In this document: in pieces, positions 1 to 12,027 of the stretch
Numbering within the stretch: the stretch's first letter is position 1
How the letters are laid out: every line of letters begins with the position of its first letter
DNA from: Neisseria meningitidis
GTDB lineage: Bacteria; Pseudomonadota; Gammaproteobacteria; Burkholderiales; Neisseriaceae
Direction of reading: 5' to 3'
DNA length: 64,000 bases
Assembly (NCBI RefSeq): GCF_900638555.1
Contig: NZ_LR134525.1
Coordinates: 1,922,001 to 1,986,000 of the forward strand
Notes under the pieces: generated by a model
Told to the model about the DNA's origin: nothing
Database searches by the model: none
What the model saw: only the letters and a program-made list of their open reading frames with translations
Program-made: the position numbers and the translations under genes

Positions 1-160
1 GGTTGTCCAAATCGACAAGGCCGCCGGCGATGATGCCGAGTACGAAGGGCATGGCGAGCTTGGGTTCGCCTAGCTGCCAGACGATGGAGGCGGCGGTAAA
101 AACACTGGCGAAAACGGGAAGCGAGGTAATGAGCAGAGGCTTGAGGAGTGGGGTTTTCAT
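1..160 (-). CDS. FUSC/YccS-type integral membrane protein, N-terminal part only
   Basis: Only the first 53 codons are inside the window. The reverse strand reads Met-Lys-Thr-Pro-Leu-Leu-Lys-Pro and continues as hydrophobic sequence (LPVFASVFTAASIVW, then FVLGIIAGGLVDLD). This resembles the first membrane segments of the YccS/YhfK family (FUSC superfamily) of inner-membrane proteins, whose transported substrates are poorly defined. The ATG (158-160) is the only good start. A Correia repeat lies 30 bp upstream of it and could affect its promoter. The family call rests on a short N-terminus and on memory of neisserial homologues. Confidence 0.6.
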   Translation of the reverse strand, partial: MKTPLLKPLLITSLPVFASVFTAASIVWQLGEPKLAMPFVLGIIAGGLVDLDN

Positions 161-190
161 GGTTTTACCGGTTTATTGTTATGAAGTGAA

Positions 191-345
191 TATAGTGGAT
201 TAACAAAAACCAGTACGGCGTTGCCTCGCCTTAGCTGAAAGAGAACGATTCTCTAAGGTGCTGAAGCACCAAGTGAATCGGTTCCGTACTATTTGTACTG
301 TCTGCGGCTTCGTCGTCTTGTCCTGATTTTTGTTAATCCACTATA
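191..345. repeat. Correia repeat enclosed element (CREE), long form, 155 bp
   Basis: The element begins TATAGTGGATTAACAAAAA and ends with the inverted copy TTTTTGTTAATCCACTATA, with the typical neisserial core between. A second partial end (AATTTAATCCACTATA, 346-361) follows directly, as if an end had been duplicated or another copy deleted. It lies between the divergent gene start at 160 and the pilU terminator. Confidence 0.95.
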
Positions 346-393
346 AATTTAATCCACTATAAAGTGTAGCACATGAATGGGGCGGATAAAATC

Positions 394-432
394 ATGCCGT
401 CTGAAAACGGGGATGCGGTTTTCAGACGGCAT
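394..432 (-). terminator. Inverted DUS-pair hairpin downstream of pilU
   Basis: ATGCCGTCTGAAAAC and its perfect inverted copy are separated by 9 bases. This is a pair of AT-type DNA uptake sequences forming a 15-bp stem 14 bp past the pilU stop. Confidence 0.8.
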
Positions 433-445
433 TGGGTTTTGCGGA

Positions 446-1645
446 TCAGGAAATGAGGTTGAGACCGTTGACCCTGTCGTAAAGGAGTTCGGGCGTTTTG
501 CCTTCTTTGTGCAGTTGGATGTGCAATCGCAGGTTGTTGGCGGAAACGGACTGGCGCAGGGCTTCTTCGTAACTGATGATGCCGTGACGGTACAGTTCGA
601 AAAGGTTTTGATCCATCGTCTGCATTCCGTCGGTTTTGGCGGTTTCCATGATTTTACTGATGTTCATCAGGTCGCCCTTCAGGATGAAGTCTTGGATGGC
701 GGGCGTGTTGATGAGCAAGTCGACAACCGCCGTCCTGCCCGTTTTGTCTTGTTTGAGGGCGAGGCGTTGGCAGATGATGCCGGTCAGGTTGAGGGCGATG
801 TCGATCAGTATTTGGTTGTGCTGTTCTTTGGGGTAGAAGTTGAGTATGCGTTCGAGCGACTGCGGCGCGGTGTTGGCGTGGAGCGTAAAAATGCACAGGT
901 GGCCGGTTTGGGCGAGCTGCATCGCGTATTCCATACTTTCCCTGCTGCGGACTTCGCCGATGCAGACCACGTCGGGGGATTGGCGCATAGCGTTTTGTAC
1001 CGCCGTCTGCCAGTTTATGGTGTTGACGCCGATTTCGCGCTGGGTAAAGATGCAGCGGCGCGGTTTGTAGATAAACTCAATCGGGTCTTCGATGGTAACG
1101 ATATGGCTGGGCAGGGTTTTGTTGCGGTGTTCGAGCATAGTCGCCATCGTGGTGGATTTGCCCGAACCGGTAGGCCCGACGATAATCAGCAGCCCGCGCG
1201 GTGCGACGGCGAGGTCTTTGAGTTTTTCGGGCAGGCCCAATTCCTGCATTTGCGGGATGACGTGGTTGATGCGCCGCAAAACCAAACCTGCGCTGCCTTG
1301 GCTGTGGTAGGCGTTGGCGCGGTAGCGCGTGCCGCTGCGCGACTGGACGGAGTAGTTGATTTCGCCGTCGCGCCGGAATATTTCCGATTGTTCGGCGTTC
1401 ATCGTCGATGCGGCGATGGCGGCGGTTTCCTCGCCCGTCAGCGCCTTTTGCGGCTGCGGGGTTAATGCGCTGTTGATTTTCAACGAGGGCGGGAATCCTT
1501 TGCTGATAAGGATGTCGGACGCGTTTTGTGCTTCTGCGGTTTCGCACAGGCGGTCGAGCAGCGGGTGGAAGTGTGCGCCGATTTCGGCCGGGGTTTCGGA
1601 TCGGCTTTGTTTTTTTTGAGAATACACTTGAACCATTTCGTCCAA
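446..1645 (-). CDS. pilU: PilU, PilT-like type IV pilus ATPase
   Basis: Secretion ATPase of the PilT/PilU class, an accessory to pilus retraction acting as a cytoplasmic ring at the pilus base. Visible motifs are Walker A GPTGSGKST near residue 157, the TIEDPIEF Asp box, Walker B in SPDVVCIGEVR, and a His box in GHLCIFTLHANT. The end is AT-DUS terminated. The start is a problem. No ATG exists until codon 4 (ending at 1636), and the open frame begins just after a TAA near 1693. The coordinates use TTG at 1645. An ATA at 1670-1672, preceded by AAGAAG, is where an ATG would give a 408-residue protein. Translation may therefore be weak. It lies downstream of pilT on the same strand. Confidence 0.9.
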   Translation of the reverse strand: MDEMVQVYSQKKQSRSETPAEIGAHFHPLLDRLCETAEAQNASDILISKGFPPSLKINSALTPQPQKALTGEETAAIAASTMNAEQSEIFRRDGEINYSVQSRSGTRYRANAYHSQGSAGLVLRRINHVIPQMQELGLPEKLKDLAVAPRGLLIIVGPTGSGKSTTMATMLEHRNKTLPSHIVTIEDPIEFIYKPRRCIFTQREIGVNTINWQTAVQNAMRQSPDVVCIGEVRSRESMEYAMQLAQTGHLCIFTLHANTAPQSLERILNFYPKEQHNQILIDIALNLTGIICQRLALKQDKTGRTAVVDLLINTPAIQDFILKGDLMNISKIMETAKTDGMQTMDQNLFELYRHGIISYEEALRQSVSANNLRLHIQLHKEGKTPELLYDRVNGLNLIS

Positions 1646-1834
1646 GATGTCGTGCAGGTTATCGGTATTTATCGTTAGCTTCTTTTCGGTTTAAGCCTTG
1701 CAGTTTGCGGCGGCAGGTTTCAACAGGAAGGCGGACGCTTCTTGTTCGGAAAGGTAGCCGGGCGGGATGCTGCGTCCCGCCCCGCGTGTTTGCGCCTTGT
1801 TTTCCCGCCGGTATGGCCGGAAGGCGGTTGTGTG

Positions 1835-2878
1835 TCAGAAACTCATACTTTCGCTGTTTTGCGCGCGTCTGCGTGCGACTTCCGGTGCGATCAGCCCTTG
1901 GCGCACCAGCGATTGCAGCGATTGGTCCATTGTCTGCATACCGCTCGCCTGCCCGGTTTGCAGGACGGAGTTAATCTGCGTGATTTTGTTTTCGCGGATG
2001 AGGTTGCGGACGGCGGGGTTGGCAATCAGGATTTCGTGCGAGGCGACACGGCCGTTGCCGTCGTGCGTTTTCAGCAGGTTTTGGGAGATGACGGCGGTCA
2101 GCGATTCGGACAGCATAGAGCGCACCATTTCTTTTTCTCCCGCCGGGAATACGTCCACGATACGGTCGACGGTTTTTGCTGCGCCGGTCGTGTGCAGCGT
2201 GCCGAAAACCAAGTGTCCGGTTTCGGCGGCGGTCAGTGCCAAGCCGATGGTTTCGGGGTCGCGCATCTCGCCGACAAGGATAACGTCGGGGTCTTCGCGC
2301 AATGCGGAACGCAGCGCGTTGGCGAAGCTGAGGGTGTGCTGGTGCAGCTCGCGCTGGTTAATCAGGGATTTTTTGCTTTGGTGGACGAATTCGATCGGGT
2401 CTTCGATGGTCAGGATGTGTGCCGGCTGGGTTTCGTTGATGTAGTTGATCATCGCGGCAAGCGTGGTCGATTTGCCCGAACCGGTAGGGCCGGTAACCAA
2501 TACCATGCCGCGCGGCGATTCTGCGATTTTTTGGAAAATGCTCGGGGCTTTCAATTCTTCCAGCGATAAGACGGTGCTGGGAATGGTGCGGAATACGGCG
2601 GCGGGACCGCGGCCGGTGTTGAAGGCGTTGACGCGGAATCGGGCGACGTTGGGCAGTTCGAACGAGAAGTCGACTTCCAAGTTTTGCTGGTAGATTTTCC
2701 GCTGGTGGTCGTTCATCACCGAAGTTACCATATTACCGACCTCTTCCGCGCTCATTTCGGGAAGGTTGATGCGCCGCATATCGCCGTGAACCCGAATCAT
2801 AGGGGATATGCCCGAACTCAGGTGAAGGTCGGATGCTTTGTTTTTAGCGCCGAAGGCGAGTAAGTCGGTAATCTACAT
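1835..2878 (-). pseudogene. pilT: PilT pilus retraction ATPase with a stop codon at codon 2
   Basis: PilT powers pilus retraction, twitching motility and DNA uptake. The frame carries Walker A GPTGSGKST, the TIEDPIEF Asp box, REDPDVILVGEMRD, a His box (GHLVFGTLHTTGA) and the C-terminal AVRNLIRE signature. From the ATG at 2876-2878 the frame has 347 codons, the usual neisserial length, but codon 2 is TAG (2873-2875) where homologues start Met-Gln-Ile-Thr. Apart from this, the frame is open to 1835. The first in-frame ATG after the stop is at 2800 and would give 321 residues, losing 26 N-terminal residues; no Shine-Dalgarno is seen there. A hairpin at 1761-1781 lies beyond the stop. A sequencing error is possible; otherwise function is probably reduced or lost. 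Confidence 0.85.
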
Positions 2879-2997
2879 AATGCGGCTCTGTTTAGTATAA
2901 TGTTTCGATTGGTTGGAATGGTTCTAACAACCTTGATTGTACCGCCCTGACTGGAGGGGTTTCAACTGTTTAATCATTTTTAATTAGGGGATAATCT

Positions 2998-3684
2998 ATG
3001 ACGGTGTTGCAAGAACGTTATCGGGAGGTGTCCGACCGTATTGGAAAATTGGTTCTGCAGGCGGGAAGGAAGCCGCATTCCGTCAGCCTGATTGCCGTCG
3101 GTAAGACTTTCCCTTCAGACGGCATCCGCGAAGTTTACGCCGCCGGACAGCGTGATTTCGGCGAGAACTATATTCAGGAGTGGTACGGCAAAACGGAAGA
3201 GTTGGCGGATTTGACCGACATCGTGTGGCACGTCATCGGCGATGTGCAGTCCAACAAAACCAAGTTTGTCGCCGAACGCGCGCATTGGGTGCATACCGTA
3301 TGCCGTCTAAAGACCGCTGTCCGGCTGAGCGGGCAACGTCCTTCCTCAATGCCGCCTTTGCAGGTGTGTATTGAGGTGAACATTGCGGGCGAGGCGGTGA
3401 AGCACGGTGTCGCGCCCGAAGAAGCAGTCGCGCTTGCTGTGGAAGTGGCGAAGCTGCCGAATATCGTCGTACGCGGACTGATGTGTGTTGCCAAAGCCAA
3501 CAGCAGTGAAACGGAGTTGAAGGTGCAATTTCAAACGATGCGGAAACTGCTTGCCGACCTCAATACGGCTGGCGTTAAGGCTGACGTGCTGTCTATGGGG
3601 ATGTCGGACGATATGCCTGCCGCCATTGAGTGCGGTGCGACACACGTCCGTATCGGCAGCGCGATTTTCGGGAAAAGGGGCTGA
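2998..3684 (+). CDS. yggS: YggS/PLPBP family pyridoxal-phosphate homeostasis protein
   Basis: The 228-residue single-domain TIM-barrel protein binds pyridoxal 5'-phosphate and helps keep B6 vitamers and amino/keto acid pools in balance. The cofactor lysine is Lys36 in AVGKTFPS. Other family blocks are DFGENYIQE, WHVIGDVQSNK and the C-terminal phosphate-binding run SMGMSDDMPAAIECG followed by THVRIGSAIFG. AGGGGATAA upstream of the ATG supports the start. The stop overlaps the next start (TGATG), suggesting translational coupling with the lipoprotein gene. yggS and proC are close together in many bacteria. A TATAAT at 2896-2901 is a possible -10. Confidence 0.95.
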   Translation: MTVLQERYREVSDRIGKLVLQAGRKPHSVSLIAVGKTFPSDGIREVYAAGQRDFGENYIQEWYGKTEELADLTDIVWHVIGDVQSNKTKFVAERAHWVHTVCRLKTAVRLSGQRPSSMPPLQVCIEVNIAGEAVKHGVAPEEAVALAVEVAKLPNIVVRGLMCVAKANSSETELKVQFQTMRKLLADLNTAGVKADVLSMGMSDDMPAAIECGATHVRIGSAIFGKRG

Positions 3685-4091
3685 TGGAAATTCGGGCAAT
3701 AAAATATACGGCAATGGCTGCGTTGCTTGCATTTACGGTTGCAGGCTGCCGGTTGGCAGGTTGGTATGAGTGTTCGTCCCTGTCCGGCTGGTGTAAGCCG
3801 AGAAAACCTGCCGCCATCGATTTTTGGGATATTGGCGGCGAGAGTCCGCCGTCTTTAGAGGACTACGAGATACCGCTTTCAGACGGCAATCGTTCCGTCA
3901 GGGCAAATGAATATGAATCCGCACAACAATCTTACTTTTACAGGAAAATAAGGAAGTTTGAAGCCTGCGGGTTGGATTGGCGTACGCGTGACGGCAAACC
4001 TTTGATTGAGACGTTCAAACAGGAAGGTTTTGATTGTTTGAAAAAGCAGGGGTTGCGGCGCAACGGTCTGTCCGAGCGCGTCCGATGGTAA
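3684..4091 (+). CDS. Small hypothetical lipoprotein
   Basis: The 135-residue product starts at the ATG overlapping the yggS stop. The N-terminus is a signal peptide with a lipobox-like end (AALLAFTVAGC, cysteine near residue 21), so it is probably a lipid-anchored envelope protein. The mature part has several cysteines (Cys30, Cys38 and two near the C-terminus) and is otherwise polar. No enzymatic family is recognised. Its place between yggS and proC suggests co-transcription only. An upstream in-frame ATG at 3630 lies inside yggS and was not preferred because it would bury the signal peptide. Confidence 0.75.
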   Translation: MEIRAIKYTAMAALLAFTVAGCRLAGWYECSSLSGWCKPRKPAAIDFWDIGGESPPSLEDYEIPLSDGNRSVRANEYESAQQSYFYRKIRKFEACGLDWRTRDGKPLIETFKQEGFDCLKKQGLRRNGLSERVRW

Positions 4092-4139
4092 AAAATTGGG
4101 AATGAATTTAGTCAGGTAATTTTGAATAGGGTAGAAATA

Positions 4140-4931
4140 ATGAATGTTTATTTTCTCGGCGGCGGCAATATGGCGGCTGCCGTTGCGGGCGGATTGGTCA
4201 AACAAGGCGGTTACCGCATCCATATAGCCAATCGGGGTGCGGAAAAGCGCGAACGTTTGCAAAAAGAGTTGGGGGTCGAAACTTCTGAAACCTTGCCGGA
4301 GCTTCATTCCGACGATGTTTTAATCCTTGCCGTCAAGCCGCAGGATATGGAAGCCGCGTGCAAAAATATCCGCACCAACGGCGCATTGGTGCTTTCTGTC
4401 GCAGCCGGATTGCCGGTCGATACGCTCAGCCGTTACCTCGGGGGAACACGCCGCATTGTCCGGGTTATGCCGAATACACCCGGAAAAATCGGGCTGGGCG
4501 TATCCGGTATGTATGCCGAAGCGGAAGTATCGGAAACAGACCGCAGGATTGCCGATCGAATCATGAAATCAGTCGGTTTGACTGTTTGGTTGGAAGATGA
4601 AGCGCAAATGCACAGCATTACCGGTATCAGCGGCAGCGGGCCGGCATATGTGTTTTATCTGCTGGACGCATTGCAAAATGCCGCCATCCGACAAGGGTTT
4701 GATATGGCAGAAGCACGCGCGCTCAGTCTGGCAACGTTTAAAGGAGCGGTTACCCTTGCCGAGCAGACGGGTGAAGATTTCGAGAAGCTTCAAAAAAATG
4801 TAACGTCAAAAGGCGGGACAACTCACGAAGCCGTGGAAGCCTTCAGACGGCATCGTGTCGCCGAAGCCATAAATGAAGGCGTTTGTGCCTGTGTGCGCCG
4901 TTCGCAGGAAATGGAACGGCAATATCAATAA
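4140..4931 (+). CDS. proC: Pyrroline-5-carboxylate reductase
   Basis: Catalyses the last step of proline synthesis, NAD(P)H-dependent reduction of 1-pyrroline-5-carboxylate, in the cytoplasm. The 263-residue product opens with the dinucleotide-binding turn FLGGGNMAAA and contains ILAVKPQ, RVMPNTP and the P5CR signature SGSGPAYVFYLLDAL, followed by the helical dimerisation domain with TSKGGTTHEAVE. The start is the ATG at 4140 directly before the Rossmann strand; a TTG at 4122 would add six residues with no support. Length and motifs are normal. Confidence 0.96.
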   Translation: MNVYFLGGGNMAAAVAGGLVKQGGYRIHIANRGAEKRERLQKELGVETSETLPELHSDDVLILAVKPQDMEAACKNIRTNGALVLSVAAGLPVDTLSRYLGGTRRIVRVMPNTPGKIGLGVSGMYAEAEVSETDRRIADRIMKSVGLTVWLEDEAQMHSITGISGSGPAYVFYLLDALQNAAIRQGFDMAEARALSLATFKGAVTLAEQTGEDFEKLQKNVTSKGGTTHEAVEAFRRHRVAEAINEGVCACVRRSQEMERQYQ

Positions 4932-5078
4932 TGTAGAGAAAATAAAAAAAACCAATCCAAAACGTGTTATGATGCGCGTTTTCAAAAACGCCTTAGGCAA
5001 TAAGCCTTATAAAAATCAAAGGAATAAAGCCACTTTGTGGTGCTTTGTTTTTTTCGGTGAACCGAGAGGATATACATT

Positions 5079-5495
5079 ATGGCAAAGCTGACAGAACAAG
5101 ATATTTTGAATTGGAACGGGCCGGAAGACGATTATATGAATGACGAGCATTTGGCTTTTTTCCGCGAATTGCTGGTAAAAATGCAAGACGAACTCATCGA
5201 AAATGCTTCCGCTACGACAGGGCATCTCCAAGAACACGAATCAGCCCCCGATCCTGCCGACCGTGCCACACAGGAAGAAGAGTACGCATTGGAACTCCGT
5301 ACCCGCGATCGGGAACGAAAACTTCTCAGTAAAATACAGGCGACCATCCGCAATATTGATGAAGGGGATTATGGATTCTGTGCTGATACGGGAGAGCCTA
5401 TCGGTCTGAAGCGGCTGCTGGCACGCCCGACAGCCACTTTATCTGTTGAGTCCCAAGAACGCCGAGAGAGGATGAAAAAACAGTTTGCCGACTGA
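5079..5495 (+). CDS. dksA: DksA-type RNA polymerase secondary-channel regulator without a four-cysteine zinc finger
   Basis: DksA enters the RNA polymerase secondary channel and, with ppGpp, represses rRNA promoters. The 138-residue product has a coiled coil with the two tip aspartates (PDPADRATQE, Asp58 and Asp61) and a C-terminal globular domain. In that domain the usual four zinc cysteines are reduced to one (YGFCADTGEPIGLKRLLARP, then TLSVE). This is the zinc-independent form seen in DksA2 and some other DksA proteins. A GAGAGGATA Shine-Dalgarno precedes the ATG. The gene sits directly upstream of the rRNA operon its product is expected to control. Confidence 0.95.
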   Translation: MAKLTEQDILNWNGPEDDYMNDEHLAFFRELLVKMQDELIENASATTGHLQEHESAPDPADRATQEEEYALELRTRDRERKLLSKIQATIRNIDEGDYGFCADTGEPIGLKRLLARPTATLSVESQERRERMKKQFAD

Positions 5496-5780
5496 TGGCG
5501 GCAAACAAAATGCCGTCTGAGTCCCCGAGTTTCAGGCAGCATATTCACAAAGGCGCACCAGTCAGAGGAGGGAGAGGAAGGGATTGTTGGAGGCGGCGCA
5601 GCATTTAGCAGAAATAAAAAACCTTATCCGACAGCGACATGACGAATTTCCCCAAAAAAATCCCACTGAAAGCATTGACCGTTTTTCCCTGTGGGCGTAT
5701 AGTTCGGTTCTTCGCTGCTGCAGAAGTGGCGGACGAACTGAAAAGTATAGCACAGAATGTTGGGGATATCGAGAGATATC

Positions 5781-5808
5781 TTGACAAGCGGAAGAAATAC
5801 TTTATAAT
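5781..5808 (+). promoter_or_regulatory. rRNA operon promoter
   Basis: A perfect -35 TTGACA (5781-5786), a 16-bp spacer and a perfect -10 TATAAT (5803-5808) lie about 140 bp before the mature 16S, directly upstream of a boxA. Confidence 0.9.
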
Positions 5809-5814
5809 TCAAAC

Positions 5815-5825
5815 GCTCTTTAACA
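5815..5825 (+). promoter_or_regulatory. boxA antitermination site of the rRNA leader
   Basis: GCTCTTTAACA matches the rRNA boxA core that recruits NusB/NusE. A related GATCTTTAACA lies before the 23S gene. Confidence 0.8.
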
Positions 5826-5832
5826 AAACAGA

Positions 5833-5853
5833 TTACCGATAAGTGTGAGTGCC
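5833..5853 (+). other. 5' strand of the 16S precursor processing stem
   Basis: TTACCGATAAGTGTGAGTGCC pairs with GGCATTCACACTTATCGGTAA (7514-7534), 21 bp with one G-U pair. This encloses the 16S gene, as expected for an RNase III processing stem. Confidence 0.85.
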
Positions 5854-5950
5854 TTGAGCCTCACACTGTTTGAAAGACAGACAAGATAATGTTTTGAACA
5901 TTGTCCTGTCGGTTTCTTTGAAGCAGACCAGAAGTTAAAAAGTTAGAGAT

Positions 5951-7495
<1,545 letters not shown>

Positions 7496-7593
7496 GAGAA
7501 AGAAGAGGCTTTAGGCATTCACACTTATCGGTAAACTGAAAAAGATGCGGAAGAAGCTTGAGTGAAGGCAAGATTCGCTTAAGAAGAGAATCC

Positions 7594-7670
<77 letters not shown>

Positions 7671-7675
7671 AGAAC

Positions 7676-7751
7676 GGGGGCATAGCTCAGTTGGTAGAGC
7701 ACCTGCTTTGCAAGCAGGGGGTCATCGGTTCGATCCCGTTTGCCTCCACCA
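7676..7751 (+). tRNA. tRNA-Ala (anticodon TGC)
   Basis: The 76-base cloverleaf begins GGGGGCATAGCTCAG and has an anticodon loop CTTTGCAAG (TGC), a T arm GGTTCGATCC and an encoded CCA end. It lies five bases after tRNA-Ile. Confidence 0.98.
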
Positions 7752-7752
7752 A

Positions 7753-7864
7753 TACTGTACAAATCAAAACGGAAGAATGGAACAGAATCCATTCAGGGCG
7801 ACGTCACACTTGACCAAGAACAAAATGCTGATATAATAATCAGCTCGTTTTGATTTGCACAGTA
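7753..7864 (+). other. Long inverted repeat in the 16S-23S spacer
   Basis: TACTGTACAAATCAAAACG (7753-7771) pairs with CGTTTTGATTTGCACAGTA (7846-7864), 19 bp with one mismatch, starting just after tRNA-Ala. A small hairpin (GCTGAT/ATCAGC, about 7828-7845) lies inside. It is a probable structural or processing element. The rest of the 7752-8138 spacer holds a boxA and no gene. Confidence 0.7.
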
Positions 7865-7885
7865 GATAGCAATATCGAACGCATC

Positions 7886-7896
7886 GATCTTTAACA
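7886..7896 (+). promoter_or_regulatory. boxA-like site before 23S
   Basis: GATCTTTAACA repeats the leader boxA with one change, at the position expected for spacer antitermination. Confidence 0.65.
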
Positions 7897-8160
7897 AATT
7901 GGAAAGCCGAAATCAACAAACAAAGACAAAGCGTTTGTTTTGATTTTTTATTCTTTGCAAAGGATAAAAAATCGCTCACAAGAGAAAAGAAAACAAACAC
8001 AGTATTTGGGTGATGATTGTATCGACTTAATCCTGAAACACAAAAGGCAGGATTAAGACACAACAAAGCAGTAAGCTTTATCAAAGTAGGAAATTCAAGT
8101 CTGATGTTCTAGTCAACGGAATGTTAGGCAAAGTCAAAGAAGTTCTTGAAATGATAGAGT

Positions 8161-11048
<2,888 letters not shown>

Positions 11049-11143
11049 ATCATTTGAAGAACTTCAAGAGATAAAAGCTTACTGACTGATTCAGTTATTA
11101 CCGAATATATTGATTAAGGCTTTACCGATTTGTAACAGTTTAA

Positions 11144-11259
11144 GTTTGGCGGCCATAGCGAGTTGGTCCCACGCCTTCCCATCCCGAACAGGACCGTGAA
11201 ACGACTCAGCGCCGATGATAGTGTGGTTCTTCCATGCGAAAGTAGGTCACTGCCAAACA
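11144..11259 (+). rRNA. rrf: 5S ribosomal RNA
   Basis: It runs from TTTGGCGGCCATAGCGAG to AGTAGGTCACTGCCAAAC, about 116 bases, with complementary ends (TTTGGC/GCCAAA). It lies about 80 bp after 23S. End positions are approximate. Confidence 0.97.
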
Positions 11260-11268
11260 CCCTTTCAG

Positions 11269-11296
11269 AAAACCCCCGATTATTCGGGGGTTTTTG
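11269..11296 (+). terminator. rRNA operon terminator
   Basis: AACCCCCGA and TCGGGGGTT form a 9-bp GC-rich stem followed by a T run, 10 bp after the 5S gene. Confidence 0.92.
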
Positions 11297-11458
11297 CTTT
11301 GCCCGGAAAAAATGTCGGGGATGGCGGGACAGTATCCGTACGGCGTCCGGTCGGGTTTGCGGAGGAACGGCTTGAAACTTTGGGATATTCATTTTAGAAT
11401 GACCCGTTTTATCGTCGCAAGATGCGGTTTATTGTTTGCAACCCTTAAAGGAAAAACC

Positions 11459-11758
11459 ATGAAGAAAATGTTCGTGCTGTTCTGTATGCTGTTCTCCTGC
11501 GCCTTCTCCCTTGCGGCGGTAAACATCAATGCGGCTTCGCAGCAGGAGCTGGAGGCGCTGCCGGGCATAGGCCCTGCGAAGGCGAAGGCCATTGCGGAAT
11601 ACCGTGCGCAAAACGGTGCGTTCAAGTCTGTAGACGATTTGACCAAGGTAAAGGGCATCGGCCCTGCGGTGCTGGCGAAGCTGAAGGATCAGGCTTCTGT
11701 CGGTGCGCCCGCACCAAAAGGCCCAGCTAAACCAGTGCTGCCCGCGGATAAAAAATAA
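11459..11758 (+). CDS. comE: ComE (ComEA-like) periplasmic DNA-binding competence protein
   Basis: The 99-residue product has a signal peptide (about residues 1-19, ending FSLAA) and one helix-hairpin-helix domain: VNINAASQQELEALPGIGP and then VKGIGPAVLAKLK. The lysine/proline-rich tail is short. It binds incoming DNA in the periplasm during transformation. In pathogenic Neisseria comE is known in several identical copies, each next to an rRNA operon, and this one lies 160 bp after the 5S terminator. The start is the ATG at 11459 after AAAGGAAAAA; frames extending upstream run into the terminator region. Confidence 0.93.
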   Translation: MKKMFVLFCMLFSCAFSLAAVNINAASQQELEALPGIGPAKAKAIAEYRAQNGAFKSVDDLTKVKGIGPAVLAKLKDQASVGAPAPKGPAKPVLPADKK

Positions 11759-11789
11759 AATAGGGGGGAAGTCTGCAGTCGCATCAAAT

Positions 11790-11820
11790 GCCGTCTGAAC
11801 ATGCGTTCGGGCGGCGTTTT
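11790..11820 (+). terminator. Hairpin terminator after comE containing one DUS
   Basis: GCCGTCTGAAC pairs with GTTCGGGCGGC (two G-U pairs), followed by a T run. A second DUS and a near-copy lie at 11892-11921. The 11759-12027 gap holds no gene. Confidence 0.75.
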
Positions 11821-12027
11821 TATAACAAAAACACTTCATGGCGGTTGGTTTTATGCCTGTCTAAGTTTTTGTGTCGTGCATACCTGAAGATTTCAGACGG
11901 CATCGGTTTATGCTGTCTGAAAAGTGTATTCCGTTTCAGTTTGTAAGCTATGGCAGTCTGTTTGTCTTGTGTTTTGCGCAATTGCCCTTATTTTGAGCCG
12001 TGATTTTATTTTGAATTAGATGAAAAA

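Larger units (their letters stand above)
5496..5950 (+). other. dksA-16S intergenic region: rRNA promoter and leader
   Basis: No gene is supported here. It holds a weak DUS-like imperfect repeat just after dksA (TGCCGTCTGA, then TTCAGGCAGCA), the rRNA operon promoter, a boxA and the 5' strand of the 16S processing stem. Short open frames here lack Shine-Dalgarno sites. Confidence 0.8.

Noticed and set aside
377..1465. A 362-codon open frame on the plus strand opposite pilU
   Set aside because: It is the complement of a clear ATPase gene with all motifs on the other strand. The product has no recognisable domain and the frame starts in a DUS terminator.
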